From: Labedella endophytica
Lineage (GTDB): Bacteria; Actinomycetota; Actinomycetes; Actinomycetales; Microbacteriaceae
Direction of reading: 5' to 3'
Length of the DNA stretch: 64,000 nt
NCBI RefSeq assembly: GCF_003990045.1
Contig: NZ_RZGZ01000003.1
Location: forward strand, 186,001-250,000
Position numbers and translations under genes: made by a program. Numbering within the stretch: position 1 is the stretch's first letter; the number at the start of each line of letters is the position of its first letter. Under the pieces are notes generated by a model, which saw only the letters and a program-made list of their open reading frames with translations, did not search any database and was not told where the DNA came from. This document shows, piece by piece, positions 45,544 to 55,600 of the stretch.

Positions 45544-46470
45544 ATGACCGATTCGACACCCCGCTGGTTCCACCGCCGCGGCGACCTCGCCCGCGACGGG
45601 TGGGAGAGCGTCGTGGACGCGCAGCTGCCCGGCTGGCAGCACACCGGCCTGCGCGTCGCAGAGCTGAGCGACGGCGAGACGCTCGCGCTCGACGACCGCG
45701 GTGAGGAGCGACTCGTCGTTCCCCTCTCCGGCCGCTTCGAAGTCGTCGTGGTTGACGGAGACGGAGACGGGGAGCGACGGACGGTCGCGCTCGCCGGTCG
45801 CGCGTCGGTCTTCGACGGCCCCACCGACGTGCTCTACGCGGGCGCCGGGTCGACGATCGAGGTCTCCGGAAGCGGCCGCGTCGCCGTCGCCTCGTCGCCG
45901 ACGGAGGAGCGGTTCCCGACGCGGCACGTGGCGGCGTCCGAGACGCCCGTGGAGCTCCGCGGTGCTGGTGCCTCGAGCCGTCAGGTGCACAACTTCGGCA
46001 CGCCCGACGGCCTCGACGCTGCGCGGTTCATCGTCTGCGAGGTCATCACGCCGGCGTCGAACTGGTCGTCCTACCCTCCGCACAAGCACGACGAGCACGT
46101 CGACGGCGTGGAGTCCCGCCTCGAGGAGATCTACTACTTCGAGTCCGCCCCCACCCGCGGGGCCCCCGCCTCCGTGGATGCGGACGCGGCGTTCGGCCTC
46201 TTCAGCACGTCGTCGTCCCCGGCCGGTGACATCGAGATCGACGCGCAGGTGCGCTCGGGTGACATCGCCCTCGTGCCCTTCGGCTACCACGGCCCGGCCG
46301 TCGCCGCCCCCGGCTATGACCTCTACTACCTCAATGTGATGGCGGGACCCGACGCCGAGCGCATCTGGCGCATCACGGACGACCCGCGCCACGCGTGGGT
46401 GCGCGACGACTGGGCGACGGCGGGCGTCGACGCCCGACTGCCGTACACGACGGAAGGATCCACCCGATGA
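45544..46470 (+). CDS. iolB: 5-deoxy-glucuronate isomerase
   Basis: The 308-residue bicupin protein turns 5-deoxyglucuronate into 2-deoxy-5-keto-gluconate. The metal-binding His and Glu residues lie in SYPPHKHDEHVDGVESRLEE, and IYYFESAP follows. The second cupin ends with VPFGYHGPAVAAPGYDLYYL. It starts 107 bases after the aldolase gene, a gap that holds a twice-repeated GTGACACCCTGACCC. The stop overlaps the iolD start by four bases. Confidence 0.95.
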   Translation: MTDSTPRWFHRRGDLARDGWESVVDAQLPGWQHTGLRVAELSDGETLALDDRGEERLVVPLSGRFEVVVVDGDGDGERRTVALAGRASVFDGPTDVLYAGAGSTIEVSGSGRVAVASSPTEERFPTRHVAASETPVELRGAGASSRQVHNFGTPDGLDAARFIVCEVITPASNWSSYPPHKHDEHVDGVESRLEEIYYFESAPTRGAPASVDADAAFGLFSTSSSPAGDIEIDAQVRSGDIALVPFGYHGPAVAAPGYDLYYLNVMAGPDAERIWRITDDPRHAWVRDDWATAGVDARLPYTTEGSTR

Positions 46471-48404
46471 CCACGAGACGAATGACGGTGGGGCAGGCCC
46501 TCGTCGAGTTCCTCGCTCACCAGTGGACGGTCGACGGCGACCACCGCGAGCGCACGATCCCCGGCATGTTCGGGATCTTCGGCCACGGAAACGTCGCGGG
46601 AGTGGGGCAGGCGCTCGCCCAGCTCGACGCCGAGGGTTCGCGGATCATGCCGTACCTGCAGGCCCGCAACGAGCAGGCGATGGTGCACCAGTCCGTCGGC
46701 TACGCGCGCATGCGCCGCCGCTTGAGCACCTTCGCGTCGACCGCCTCGGTCGGCCCGGGGGCCACGAACATGCTCACGGGAGCCGCACTCGCGACGACCA
46801 ACCGCCTTCCGGCGCTGCTCCTGCCGAGTGACACCTTCGCGACGCGCGTCGCCGACCCGGTGCTGCAGCAGCTCGAGCAGCCGTGGGATATCGGTCTCAC
46901 CGTCAACGACGCGTTCCGGCCGCTCTCGCGGTTCTTCGATCGCGTGCAGCGGCCCGAGCAGCTCTACTCGATCGCGCTCGCGGCGATGCGGGTGCTGCTC
47001 GACCCGGCCGAGACGGGTGCGGTCACGATCGCGCTCCCGGAGGACGTGCAGGCCGAGGCGCTCGACGTGCCCGAGGAGTTCCTGGCCGACCGCGAGTGGC
47101 ACCTCCGCCGGCCCCTTCCGGAGCGGGGCGCTCTCGCCCGTGCGGTCGCCGCGATCGGCGCCGCCGAACGGCCGCTCATCGTCGCGGGCGGCGGCGTGCT
47201 CTACTCCGCCGCGGAGGACGCGCTCCGTGCGTTCGCCGAGGCCACGGGCATCCCGGTCGTCACGACGCAGGCCGGCGGCGGTTCCCTCCCGTGGGACCAC
47301 GCGCAGTACCTCGGCGGGGTGGGCGCGACCGGCACGACCGCCGGCAACCGCCTCGCGGCGGAGGCCGACGTGGTCATCGGGATCGGCACACGCTACAGCG
47401 ACTTCACGACGGCGTCGCGAACGGCGTTCCAGGACCCGCACGTGCGCTTCGTCAACATCAACGTCGCGGCGTTCGACGCCTATAAGCACGGTACGCAGAC
47501 CCCCGTGATCGCCGACGCGCGCGAGGCCCTCGAGGCGCTCGCAGCGGAGCTGACGCGCTTCCATGTCGCCCCGGCCTACACGGAGCGCATCGCCCGCGAG
47601 AAGGCCGAATGGGACGCCGTCGTGGACGCAGCCCTCGCTCCGACGGGCGCCGAACGACCGAGCCAGTCCGAGATCATCGGCGCGGTGCAGGGCGCATCCG
47701 ACCCGCGCGACGTCGTCGTGCAGGCCGCCGGGTCGTTGCCCGGTGACCTCCACAAGCTGTGGCGCGTGCGCGACCCGCTCGGCTACCACGTGGAGTACGC
47801 ATACTCCTGCATGGGATACGAGATACCGGGAGGACTCGGCGCCAAGCGCGCCTTCGAGTCCGTCGGCGACGACCGCGACGTGATCGTCATGATCGGCGAT
47901 GGCTCGTACCTCATGATGCACTCGGAGCTCGTCACCGCGGTGGCCGAGGGGATCAAGATCGTCGTCGTGCTCATCCAGAACCACGGCTTCGCGTCGATCG
48001 GACACCTCTCGGAGACCGTCGGCTCGGAGCGATTCGGTACGAAGTACCGCGCGCTCGATCAGGCGACGGGCAACTTCCAGGGCGACACGCTCCTGCCGAT
48101 CGATCTCGCGATGAACGCGCGCAGCTACGGCATCGACGTGATCGAGGTCGAGCCCGGGCCGGACGCGAGCACACGGCTGAGCGACGCGGTGCGCGCCGCA
48201 AAGGCGTCGGCGCGGTCCACTGTCATCCACGTCGAGAGCGATCCGCTGCTCTACGGGCCGGACGGCGAGGGCTGGTGGGACGTGCCCGTGGCGCAGACCT
48301 CCACGACCGAATCCACCGCGCGGGCGCGAGCCGAATACGAGCGCCTCCGTTCGGCGCAGCGTCCCCTTCTGGGAGAAGCGGCCGGCGACGGAGCGGACCG
48401 ATGA
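46467..48404 (+). CDS. iolD: 3D-(3,5/4)-trihydroxycyclohexane-1,2-dione hydrolase
   Basis: The 645-residue thiamine-diphosphate enzyme opens the ring of the diketo-inositol intermediate. The N-terminal cofactor Glu is in the region RNEQAMVHQSVGYARM, and the cofactor-metal motif is IGDGSYLMMHSELVTAV (GDG...). The start ATG overlaps the iolB stop, and its stop overlaps the iolE start (48401), so iolB-iolD-iolE are translationally coupled. Confidence 0.96.
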   Translation: MTTRRMTVGQALVEFLAHQWTVDGDHRERTIPGMFGIFGHGNVAGVGQALAQLDAEGSRIMPYLQARNEQAMVHQSVGYARMRRRLSTFASTASVGPGATNMLTGAALATTNRLPALLLPSDTFATRVADPVLQQLEQPWDIGLTVNDAFRPLSRFFDRVQRPEQLYSIALAAMRVLLDPAETGAVTIALPEDVQAEALDVPEEFLADREWHLRRPLPERGALARAVAAIGAAERPLIVAGGGVLYSAAEDALRAFAEATGIPVVTTQAGGGSLPWDHAQYLGGVGATGTTAGNRLAAEADVVIGIGTRYSDFTTASRTAFQDPHVRFVNINVAAFDAYKHGTQTPVIADAREALEALAAELTRFHVAPAYTERIAREKAEWDAVVDAALAPTGAERPSQSEIIGAVQGASDPRDVVVQAAGSLPGDLHKLWRVRDPLGYHVEYAYSCMGYEIPGGLGAKRAFESVGDDRDVIVMIGDGSYLMMHSELVTAVAEGIKIVVVLIQNHGFASIGHLSETVGSERFGTKYRALDQATGNFQGDTLLPIDLAMNARSYGIDVIEVEPGPDASTRLSDAVRAAKASARSTVIHVESDPLLYGPDGEGWWDVPVAQTSTTESTARARAEYERLRSAQRPLLGEAAGDGADR

Positions 48405-49318
48405 AGGCCGCCGTCGCCGGCGCGCCCGTGAGCTTCGGCGTGTTCGAGATGACGCCGGAGGGGGCCGACACCGTGGGCCCCGACGACATGCTCGAACTGC
48501 TGTCTGCGGCGGGATACCGGGGCATCGACCTCGGGCCCGTGGGTTTCCTCGGTCGCGGTGACGAGCTCCGCACGCGGCTCCGGCGGTTCGACCTCGAGCT
48601 CGCGGGCGGCTGGGTGCAGCTCCCGCTGTCGGACGACGACGCGTTCGCCGCGTCGCTGCCCGGGCTCGACGAGGCGCTCCGCGTGTTCGCGGAGGCGGCG
48701 GAGAACGGCCAGGACCGACTGCCGCTCCCGACGCTCGCCGACGACGGTTCGGCCGCCCGCCGGAGCGCTCCGGGTCGCGGCGAGACCGCGGATCCTCTCG
48801 CCGAGGCCGGCTGGTCGCGCCTCCTCGCCAACACGGAGACGGCCGCCGCCCGCGTGCGCGCCGCGGGCTTCGAACCCACGTTCCACCACCACGCGGGCAC
48901 CTTCGTGGAGTCGTCCGCCGAGATCGACCGTTTCCTCGCGAACGTGGACATCGACCTCACGCTCGACACCGGCCATCTGCTCATCGCGGGGGGAGATCCG
49001 CTCGACGTGGTCGAGCGGTGGGGCGATCGCATCAACCACCTCCACCTGAAGGACGTGGACCTCGCCGAACTGCGCCGCGTGCTCGCCGCCGGCGGGGGCA
49101 TGCGCGACGTCTGGTCGTCCGGCGCGTTCGTCGCCTTCGGTCGCGGAGACCTCGATCTCGACGCAGTCCTCGACGCGATAGACGCGCGCGGGTTCGGCGG
49201 CTGGGTTGTCGTGGAGCAGGACGTGCTCAACGGACCCGGCGTCTCGATCGCCGCCTTCCGCGACGAACGCGCCGCAGACCAGCGCGACAACCGCGAGGCA
49301 CTCCGCTCGTGGCTGTAG
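48401..49318 (+). CDS. iolE: myo-Inosose-2 dehydratase
   Basis: The 305-residue TIM-barrel enzyme removes water from 2-keto-myo-inositol. It begins MKAAVAGAPVSFGVFE, typical of IolE, and has metal-site residues in FHHHAGTFVES, LDTGHLLIAG and NHLHLKDVD. The gene lies between iolD and iolG and overlaps iolD by four bases. Confidence 0.95.
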   Translation: MKAAVAGAPVSFGVFEMTPEGADTVGPDDMLELLSAAGYRGIDLGPVGFLGRGDELRTRLRRFDLELAGGWVQLPLSDDDAFAASLPGLDEALRVFAEAAENGQDRLPLPTLADDGSAARRSAPGRGETADPLAEAGWSRLLANTETAAARVRAAGFEPTFHHHAGTFVESSAEIDRFLANVDIDLTLDTGHLLIAGGDPLDVVERWGDRINHLHLKDVDLAELRRVLAAGGGMRDVWSSGAFVAFGRGDLDLDAVLDAIDARGFGGWVVVEQDVLNGPGVSIAAFRDERAADQRDNREALRSWL

Positions 49319-49367
49319 ACGCCTTCCCCCTGACCTTCCACGCTCCACCTACTCGACGGGACAGATC

Positions 49368-50378
49368 GTGACCACTCGCCCCCTCCGCTTCGGACTCATC
49401 GGAACCGGCCGCATCGGCCAGGTACACGCCCGGAGTATCGCCGCAGACCCCGACACGACGCTGTCCTGGGTGTGCGATCCCTTCATCGCGGGCGCCGAAG
49501 CCGTCTCGGAGCGCTTCGGCGGTGCCGTGACTGACGACGCGTCCGAGGTGTTCGCCTCCGGCGACGTCGACGCGGTGCTCATCGCCTCGCCGACCGCCAC
49601 CCACGTCGACCTCATCGCCGCCGCCATCGAGGCGGGAATCCCCGCGCTTTGCGAGAAGCCCATCGACCTCGACATCTCGCGCGTCGACTCCCTGCTGCCC
49701 CTCGTGAGGTCGTCGGGCGTACCGGTCGCCCTCGGGTTCAACCGCCGCTTCGATCCGGCGTTCGCGAGCGTGCAGTCCCGCGTGGCGGCGGGGGAGATCG
49801 GCGCCCTCGAGCAGCTCACCATCGTCAGCAGGGACCCCGCGGCACCGCCGGCGGCGTACGTCGCCGTGTCGGGCGGGATCTTCCGTGACATGACGATCCA
49901 CGACCTCGACATGGCGCGGTTCTTCCTGCCGGAGATCGTCGAGGTCACCGCGGTCGGATCGGCCCTCTTCGACGACGGCGCCCGCGAGCACGGCGACTTC
50001 GACTCGGCCGTCACGACGCTGCGCGCGTCGTCGGGCGCGACGGTGACGATCATCAACTCGCGGCACAGCGCCGTCGGCTACGACCAGCGCCTGGAGGCCT
50101 TCGGCGCCGAGGGCTCGCTGCAGGTCGCGAACGCCCCCACGAGCCTCGTCAGCCTGTCGACCGCCACGGTCGTGGAGGGCAAGCCGCCGTACCAGAACTT
50201 CTTCCTCGAGCGATACGCGGAGGCCTACGCGGCCGAGCTGCGCGCCTTCGTCCGTCTCGTGCGGGGCGAGTCCTCGACGAGTCCGACGTTCGAGGATGGC
50301 CGAGCCGCCCTGATCCTCGCCGACGCCGCCCAGCGCTCCGCCGAGGAGCGCGTCTCCGTCGCGGTGGACCTGGGCTGA
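49368..50378 (+). CDS. iolG: Inositol 2-dehydrogenase
   Basis: The 336-residue Gfo/Idh/MocA dehydrogenase oxidises myo-inositol to 2-keto-myo-inositol with NAD. The Rossmann motif is FGLIGTGRIGQVHARSI, the catalytic Lys is in ALCEKPIDLD, and the substrate His region is in FRDMTIHDLDMARFF. The start is a GTG at 49368. It lies in the iol operon, which supports inositol over other sugars as the substrate. Confidence 0.93.
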   Translation: MTTRPLRFGLIGTGRIGQVHARSIAADPDTTLSWVCDPFIAGAEAVSERFGGAVTDDASEVFASGDVDAVLIASPTATHVDLIAAAIEAGIPALCEKPIDLDISRVDSLLPLVRSSGVPVALGFNRRFDPAFASVQSRVAAGEIGALEQLTIVSRDPAAPPAAYVAVSGGIFRDMTIHDLDMARFFLPEIVEVTAVGSALFDDGAREHGDFDSAVTTLRASSGATVTIINSRHSAVGYDQRLEAFGAEGSLQVANAPTSLVSLSTATVVEGKPPYQNFFLERYAEAYAAELRAFVRLVRGESSTSPTFEDGRAALILADAAQRSAEERVSVAVDLG

Positions 50379-50385
50379 GATCGTC

Positions 50386-51162
50386 GTGGGATTCCGGCTG
50401 GCCGCCTCGGCCGAGATGCTCTACGTCGACCTCCCCGTCGCGGATCGGGTGCGTCGATTGCACGAGCTCGGCTTCGAGGTCGAGATCTGGGACTGGCGGT
50501 CGAAGGACCTCGAGTCCCTCGCCGCGACGGGTGCGACCTTCTCCTCGATGACGGGGTACCTCCGCGGAGACCCGACGACGGACGAGGGGATCGCCGAATT
50601 GCTCTCGACGGCCGAGGAATCGCTGCGCGCGGCCGACATCATCGATTCGCCCCGACTCAATCTCCATGGAACGGGGCTCGATCCCGACGGGATGCCGGTG
50701 CATCCGCGGTCGTCGGTCGAGGGCGAGGACTGGCTGCGGGCCCGCGAGACTCTCGCGCGGCTGGCGGACCTCGGGCGCCGATCCGGACGGGTGTTCACGC
50801 TCGAGAACCTCAACACGGCGGTCGATCATCCGGGCACGCCGTTCGCCCGTGCCGCCGACACGCTCGCCCTGGTGCGCTCCGTCGACGACCCGGGCCTCCG
50901 CCTCAATCTCGACCTCTACCACGCGCAGATCGGCGAGGGGAACCTCATCGAACTCGTGAGGTCGGCCCTGCCGTGGGTGGGGGAGATCCAGGTCGCCGAC
51001 GTGCCCGGTCGCTGCGAACCGGGCACGGGGGAGATCCGCTACGAGGCGATCGCGGCGGAGCTCGGGGTCCTCGGCTACACGGGCGTCGTGGGCCTCGAAG
51101 CCTGGGCCCGTTCCGACCCGGACGCCGCGCTCGCCGCGTTCCGGGCTGCGTTCACGGTCTGA
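50386..51162 (+). CDS. TIM-barrel sugar isomerase/epimerase (IolH/hydroxypyruvate isomerase-like)
   Basis: The 258-residue protein is a xylose-isomerase-like barrel. Metal-ligand Glu, Asp and His residues are in FTLENLNTAVDHPG, LNLDLYHAQIGEGN and VGLEAWARSD. It resembles hydroxypyruvate isomerases and IolH/IolI-type proteins. It might interconvert inosose isomers so that other inositol stereoisomers can enter the pathway; this is inference. The GTG start lies seven bases after iolG. Confidence 0.82.
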   Translation: MGFRLAASAEMLYVDLPVADRVRRLHELGFEVEIWDWRSKDLESLAATGATFSSMTGYLRGDPTTDEGIAELLSTAEESLRAADIIDSPRLNLHGTGLDPDGMPVHPRSSVEGEDWLRARETLARLADLGRRSGRVFTLENLNTAVDHPGTPFARAADTLALVRSVDDPGLRLNLDLYHAQIGEGNLIELVRSALPWVGEIQVADVPGRCEPGTGEIRYEAIAAELGVLGYTGVVGLEAWARSDPDAALAAFRAAFTV

Positions 51163-51200
51163 GGAACGGGGCACCCTCGCCGCCGCGCTCGCCCGGACGC

Positions 51201-51236
51201 GGCGACGCGCCGCCCGCTGAGGCCCGGCGCGTCGCC
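51201..51236. terminator. Bidirectional terminator at the end of the iol operon
   Basis: GGCGACGCGCCG (51201-51212) pairs with CGGCGCGTCGCC (51225-51236) between convergent genes. Confidence 0.75.
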
Positions 51237-52421
51237 TCAGGAATCGAAGGTCGTGGCTCCCTCGACTGTGGGGACGGATTCCCACGCCCGTCGTTCGTCG
51301 CTCCGCAGGGCCGCTGCCACGATCTCGGACGCCGACCAGGCGTCCGACGCCGACGGCCCCACCTGCCGTCCCTCGACCACCGATCGCAGGAAGAGCTGGG
51401 CCTCGATCGTCTTGAGGTCGTCGAACCCCATGCTCGTGCCGCGGCCGGGTTGGAAGCGCGAGAAGTCGCCGGCCTCGGGCCCCGCCATGACCGTGCGATA
51501 CCCGTCCGCCGAATCGGCGATCTGCAGCTCGTTGAAGCGCTGGAAGTCCCAGCGGACGGATCCGAGCGTTCCGTAGATCTCGAGCGTGTACTCGGCGTGC
51601 GGGCCGACCGCGACCCGGCTGGAGTCCATGACGCCGACGGCGCCCGAGTCGAAGCGGACGAGCAGGGCCGCGTAGTCCTCGTTCTCCACCTCGCCGGTTT
51701 CGGCCGACGCGGAACCGAGCGAGAAGTGCCCGCTCGATGCGTTCGAGGGTAGAGGACGCTCGCGGATGAACCGCTCCGTCAGGGCCGTCACTTCGGAGAT
51801 GCGGCCCACGGTGAACTGGGCCAGGTCGGCGCCGTGGGAGAGCAGATCGCCGAGTACGCCCGACCCGGCCTCCTCCGTGCGGAAGCGCCACGTCAGGGCG
51901 CCGCGAGGATCGGCCGAGTAGTCGGCGAGCAGGGCGACGCGGACGTTCGTGATGCGGCCGAGGTGTCCGCCGCGCACGAGCTCGCGGATGCGGGCCACGG
52001 CGGGTGCGTGCCGGTAGTTGAACCCGACCGAGGTCACGATCCCGGCAGCCGTCGCCGCGCGCGCGATGTCGGCCGATTCCGCGGCTCCCCGGCCCATCGG
52101 CTTCTCGATCCAGAAGGGTTTACCGGCGGAGGCCGCCGCCAGGGCCACCTCGTGGTGGAGGTAGTTCGGGGTGCAGATCGACACCACGTCGACCTCCGGG
52201 TCGTCTATCACCTTCCGCCAGTCGTCCGTCGTCGTCGCGAACCCGAGCGCGTCGGCCGCGTACTGCCGGGCATCGGCGTTGACGTCGGCGGCGGAGACGA
52301 GGGAGACGCTCGCGGTCACGTCGGGATAGTGCATCCCGACCGCCCGGTAGGCCCGTGCGTGCACGCGACCCATCCAACCGACGGAGACGAGGCCGACCCC
52401 GACGCGTGTTCGTTCCGGCAT
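51237..52421 (-). CDS. Gfo/Idh/MocA-family dehydrogenase
   Basis: The 394-residue oxidoreductase has a Rossmann motif GVGLVSVGWMGRVHARAY, the Lys in WIEKPMGRGAAES, and HGADLAQFTVG in the substrate domain. It probably oxidises a cyclitol or sugar, perhaps scyllo-inositol as do IolX/IolW enzymes. It is divergent from the ABC importer operon and shares its regulatory region with an operator like those of the iol regulator. Confidence 0.88.
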   Translation of the reverse strand: MPERTRVGVGLVSVGWMGRVHARAYRAVGMHYPDVTASVSLVSAADVNADARQYAADALGFATTTDDWRKVIDDPEVDVVSICTPNYLHHEVALAAASAGKPFWIEKPMGRGAAESADIARAATAAGIVTSVGFNYRHAPAVARIRELVRGGHLGRITNVRVALLADYSADPRGALTWRFRTEEAGSGVLGDLLSHGADLAQFTVGRISEVTALTERFIRERPLPSNASSGHFSLGSASAETGEVENEDYAALLVRFDSGAVGVMDSSRVAVGPHAEYTLEIYGTLGSVRWDFQRFNELQIADSADGYRTVMAGPEAGDFSRFQPGRGTSMGFDDLKTIEAQLFLRSVVEGRQVGPSASDAWSASEIVAAALRSDERRAWESVPTVEGATTFDS

Positions 52422-52471
52422 GACAGACCTTTCCTCGACGGTGAGTGATGCCGACTATACCGGCTTGACAG

Positions 52472-52485
52472 AATGTATTGACAAA
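52472..52485. promoter_or_regulatory. Third iol-type operator, before the ABC importer
   Basis: On the minus strand this reads TTTGTCAATACATT, close to ATTGTCAGGACATA and ATTGTCGTCACAAT near the GntR gene. Two TTGACA hexamers (52465 and 52478) overlap or touch it, so a repressor here could block the importer promoter. Confidence 0.5.
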
Positions 52486-52572
52486 TGCGTCGAACAGTCG
52501 GAAACTCAACTCGACACCGACGTCACCCGGACGGCTCGCAGGCGAGACGCTCCGCACCGAAGGGAACCCTCA

Positions 52573-53538
52573 ATGAAGATGCGCCTCCTCACGAGCGTGG
52601 GCCTCGCCGCCACGGCCGCCCTGCTCCTCTCCGCCTGTTCAGGCACCGGCCAGGAGCCGGCCGCCACCTCGGAATCGCTCGATCTCACGTACGCCGTCGT
52701 CACCCACTCGGGTCCAGGAGACGCCTTCTGGGACCGCGTGAAGTCCGGTGCCGAACGTGCCGGCTCCGACTACGGAGTCGATGTGACGTACAACGCGGAC
52801 CCCGACCCCGCCAAGCAATCGCAGCTCATCGACAACGCCGTGGCGCAGGACGTCGACGGGATCGTCGTCTCCATGGCGAACCCGGACGGCCTGCAGTCGA
52901 GCATCGAGAAGGCCGTCGCGGCGGGCGTGCCCGTCGTCACGATCAACTCGGGCATCGAGCGCTCGGCCGAGTTCGGCGCCATCACGCACATCGGACAGAG
53001 CGAGTCCGTCGCCGGCGAGGCGGTCGGTGACCGGCTCTCGGAGGCCGGACTCACGAACGTCCTGTGCGTGATCCAGGAGGCCGGGAACGTCGGACTCGAG
53101 GAGCGATGCGGCTCGGCCGCCTCGACCTTCACCGGATCGATGCAGAACCTGCAGGTGGACGGCACGAACGATGCCGAGGTCAAGGCGACCATCAAGTCGA
53201 AGCTCCAGGCCGATCCCTCCATCGACGGCGTCCTCACTCTCGGTGGCCAGTACGCGATCGACGCCGTCGGTGCCGTTTCCGAGGCGGGCAGCGAGGCGAC
53301 GGTCGCGACGTTCGACCTCTCGGAGGACGTCGTGAGCAACATCGAGGACGGCGCGATCCTCTTCGCCGTCGACCAGCAGCCCTACGTCCAGGGATTCCTC
53401 GGCGTGACCGCGCTGTACCTCGACTCCATCAACGGCAACCAGATCGGCGGCGGCCAGCCGGTCTACTCCGGACCGGCCTTCGTGACCGAGGAGAACGCCG
53501 CCGAGGTCGCCGAGTACGCCGCGAACGGTACGCGGTGA
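52573..53538 (+). CDS. Sugar/inositol ABC transporter substrate-binding lipoprotein
   Basis: The 321-residue protein has a lipoprotein signal (LLTSVGLAATAALLLSACSG, lipobox LSAC) and a periplasmic-binding-protein type 1 fold with FWDRVKSGAERAGSDYGVDV, DGIVVSMANPDGLQ and VPVVTINSGIE. It is of the ribose/inositol-binding class. The ATG has GAAGGGA upstream. With the two genes after it, it forms a complete importer. The iol context makes inositol the best guess for the ligand. Confidence 0.9.
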   Translation: MKMRLLTSVGLAATAALLLSACSGTGQEPAATSESLDLTYAVVTHSGPGDAFWDRVKSGAERAGSDYGVDVTYNADPDPAKQSQLIDNAVAQDVDGIVVSMANPDGLQSSIEKAVAAGVPVVTINSGIERSAEFGAITHIGQSESVAGEAVGDRLSEAGLTNVLCVIQEAGNVGLEERCGSAASTFTGSMQNLQVDGTNDAEVKATIKSKLQADPSIDGVLTLGGQYAIDAVGAVSEAGSEATVATFDLSEDVVSNIEDGAILFAVDQQPYVQGFLGVTALYLDSINGNQIGGGQPVYSGPAFVTEENAAEVAEYAANGTR

Positions 53539-53596
53539 GAACGCCGACGGCGGGGGCGCCCGTCCCCGCCGCGACCACCGAGAGGAGACCTGAACG

Positions 53597-54640
53597 ATGA
53601 CGACGACCGATATCGTGACCGTCGGTAACAGGCCCCGCCTGGAGAACCGACCCCTCCGGAAGATCCTCGGCCGGCCCGAGATCGGAGCCCTCGTCGCGGC
53701 TCTCGCGGTGATGCTGTTCTTCTCCGTCTACACCTCGACCTTCATGACCCTCTCGGGTGCGGGGGTGTGGCTCGAATCCGCGTCGACGTTCGGCATCATG
53801 GCCGTGGCGGTCGCCCTCCTCATGATCGGCGGGGAGTTCGATCTCTCGGCCGGTGTGATGACGGGGTTCACGGCCCTCGTCGTCGGAATCCTCACGAGCC
53901 ACTACGGCCTCAACATCTGGGTCGCCGCCGTGATCTCCCTCGTCCTGGCTCTCGCGATCGGCGCGATCAACGGGCTCCTCGTGATGAAGACGGGGCTTCC
54001 GAGCTTCATCGTCACGCTCGGGACGTTCTTCGTCCTCGCGGGGATCGATTTGGCGGTGACGAAGCTCATCACCGGTCAGGTCGCCATCCAGGGCATGACG
54101 AGCGTGCCCTTCTACGACACGATCCAGCCGCTCTTCGGTGCATCGATCCAGATCGGCGGCGGCACGTTCTACGTGTCGGTGCTCTGGTGGTTCGTGGCGA
54201 CGGCGATCGCCACCTGGGTGCTCCTGCGGACCCGGGCCGGAAACTGGATCTTCGCCGTCGGCGGCGAACTCAAGTCCGCACGACAGGTGGGTGTGCCGGT
54301 GCTGCGGACCAAGATCGGCCTCTTCATGACGACGGCCGCGGCGGCCTGGCTCGTGGGCATGATCTCCCTGTTCCGGACGTCGACCGTCCAGGCGAACACG
54401 GGCGTCGGGCAGGAGTTCATCTACATCATCTGCGCGGTCGTCGGCGGCTGCCTCCTGACCGGAGGGTTCGGCTCGGCCATCGGAGCGGCGCTCGGTGCCC
54501 TGATCTACGGCATGGTCTTCCAGGGCATCACGTTCGCGCAGTGGGACACGAACTGGCTGCGGACGTTCCTCGGCGCGATGCTCCTCCTCGCCGTCTTCCT
54601 CAACCACTTCGTCAGGACTCGAGCGGGAGGTTCACGATGA
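53597..54640 (+). CDS. ABC transporter permease, RbsC family
   Basis: The 347-residue integral membrane protein has about ten helices and the RbsC-like stretches [20 protein letters not shown] and [20 protein letters not shown]. One permease gene of this class forms a homodimer. Its stop overlaps the ATPase start by four bases. Confidence 0.92.
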   Translation: MTTTDIVTVGNRPRLENRPLRKILGRPEIGALVAALAVMLFFSVYTSTFMTLSGAGVWLESASTFGIMAVAVALLMIGGEFDLSAGVMTGFTALVVGILTSHYGLNIWVAAVISLVLALAIGAINGLLVMKTGLPSFIVTLGTFFVLAGIDLAVTKLITGQVAIQGMTSVPFYDTIQPLFGASIQIGGGTFYVSVLWWFVATAIATWVLLRTRAGNWIFAVGGELKSARQVGVPVLRTKIGLFMTTAAAAWLVGMISLFRTSTVQANTGVGQEFIYIICAVVGGCLLTGGFGSAIGAALGALIYGMVFQGITFAQWDTNWLRTFLGAMLLLAVFLNHFVRTRAGGSR

Positions 54641-55536
54641 GCGCGACCGGTACACGACCCGCGGTCTCCGAGGCCGCGCCGATCGTCGAGGTGACCGGGA
54701 TCGGCAAGAGCTACGGCCCCGTGAACGCTCTCTCGGGCGTCTCGACGTCGGTCAAGGCCGGGGAGGTGACATGCGTCCTCGGAGACAACGGTGCCGGAAA
54801 GTCGACGTTCATCAAGATCCTGGCCGGAGCGCATTCGCCGAGCGAGGGCGAGTTCCTCCTCGACGGGAAGCCGGTGACGTTCTCGTCTCCGCGTGCCGCC
54901 CTCGATGCGGGGATCGCGACCGTCTACCAGGACCTCGCGGTCATCCCGCTCATGCCCGTGTGGAGGAACTTCTTCCTGGGCTCCGAGATCACCCGCGGCG
55001 TGGGGCCGTTCCGGCGGTTGGATGTGGGTGAGATGAAGAAGATCACCTACACCGAGCTCGACAACATGGGCATCGACCTCCGCGATGTGGATCAGCCGAT
55101 CGGCACGCTCTCCGGTGGAGAACGTCAGTGTGTGGCCATCGCCCGCGCGGTCTACTTCGGTGCTCGTGTCCTCATCCTCGACGAGCCGACGGCGGCGCTC
55201 GGTGTGAAGCAGTCGGGCGTCGTCCTGAAGTACATCGCGCGTGCGCGCGACCGGGGCCTGGGCGTGGTGTTCATCACTCACAATCCGCATCACGCGTATC
55301 CGGTGGGCGACCGGTTCCTCCTGCTCAACCGGGGAACGAGCCTGGGCGACTTCGCGAAGAAGGACATCACTCTCGACGAGCTCACGAGCCTCATGGCGGG
55401 CGGTGCAGAGCTCGAATCGCTCGCGCACGAGCTCGAGCGGACCCTCGGCGGATCATCTCCGATCGTCCAGCAGCTCGAAGCCGAGGCCGAGCGGCAGCCC
55501 GGCCGGCCGGACGGCGGGCGACCGCGGCGGGGGTGA
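54637..55536 (+). CDS. ABC transporter ATP-binding protein, single-domain
   Basis: The 299-residue ATPase has Walker [14 protein letters not shown], signature [20 protein letters not shown] and Walker [13 protein letters not shown]. RbsA/XylG-type ATPases of this transporter class usually have two fused ATPase domains (about 500 residues). This one has only one, as in FrcA-type importers, and must work as a homodimer. The C-terminus is a disordered Pro/Gly/Arg tail. Confidence 0.9.
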   Translation: MSATGTRPAVSEAAPIVEVTGIGKSYGPVNALSGVSTSVKAGEVTCVLGDNGAGKSTFIKILAGAHSPSEGEFLLDGKPVTFSSPRAALDAGIATVYQDLAVIPLMPVWRNFFLGSEITRGVGPFRRLDVGEMKKITYTELDNMGIDLRDVDQPIGTLSGGERQCVAIARAVYFGARVLILDEPTAALGVKQSGVVLKYIARARDRGLGVVFITHNPHHAYPVGDRFLLLNRGTSLGDFAKKDITLDELTSLMAGGAELESLAHELERTLGGSSPIVQQLEAEAERQPGRPDGGRPRRG

Positions 55537-55542
55537 ACTCGG

Positions 55543-55572
55543 GACGGGAGGGGGATGTGTCCTCCTCCCGTC
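55543..55572. terminator. Bidirectional terminator after the ABC importer operon
   Basis: GACGGGAGGGGGA and TCCTCCTCCCGTC pair around a short loop between convergent genes. Confidence 0.75.
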
Positions 55573-55600
55573 TCCGCGCACCCTGAACGGCCGGCGGATG

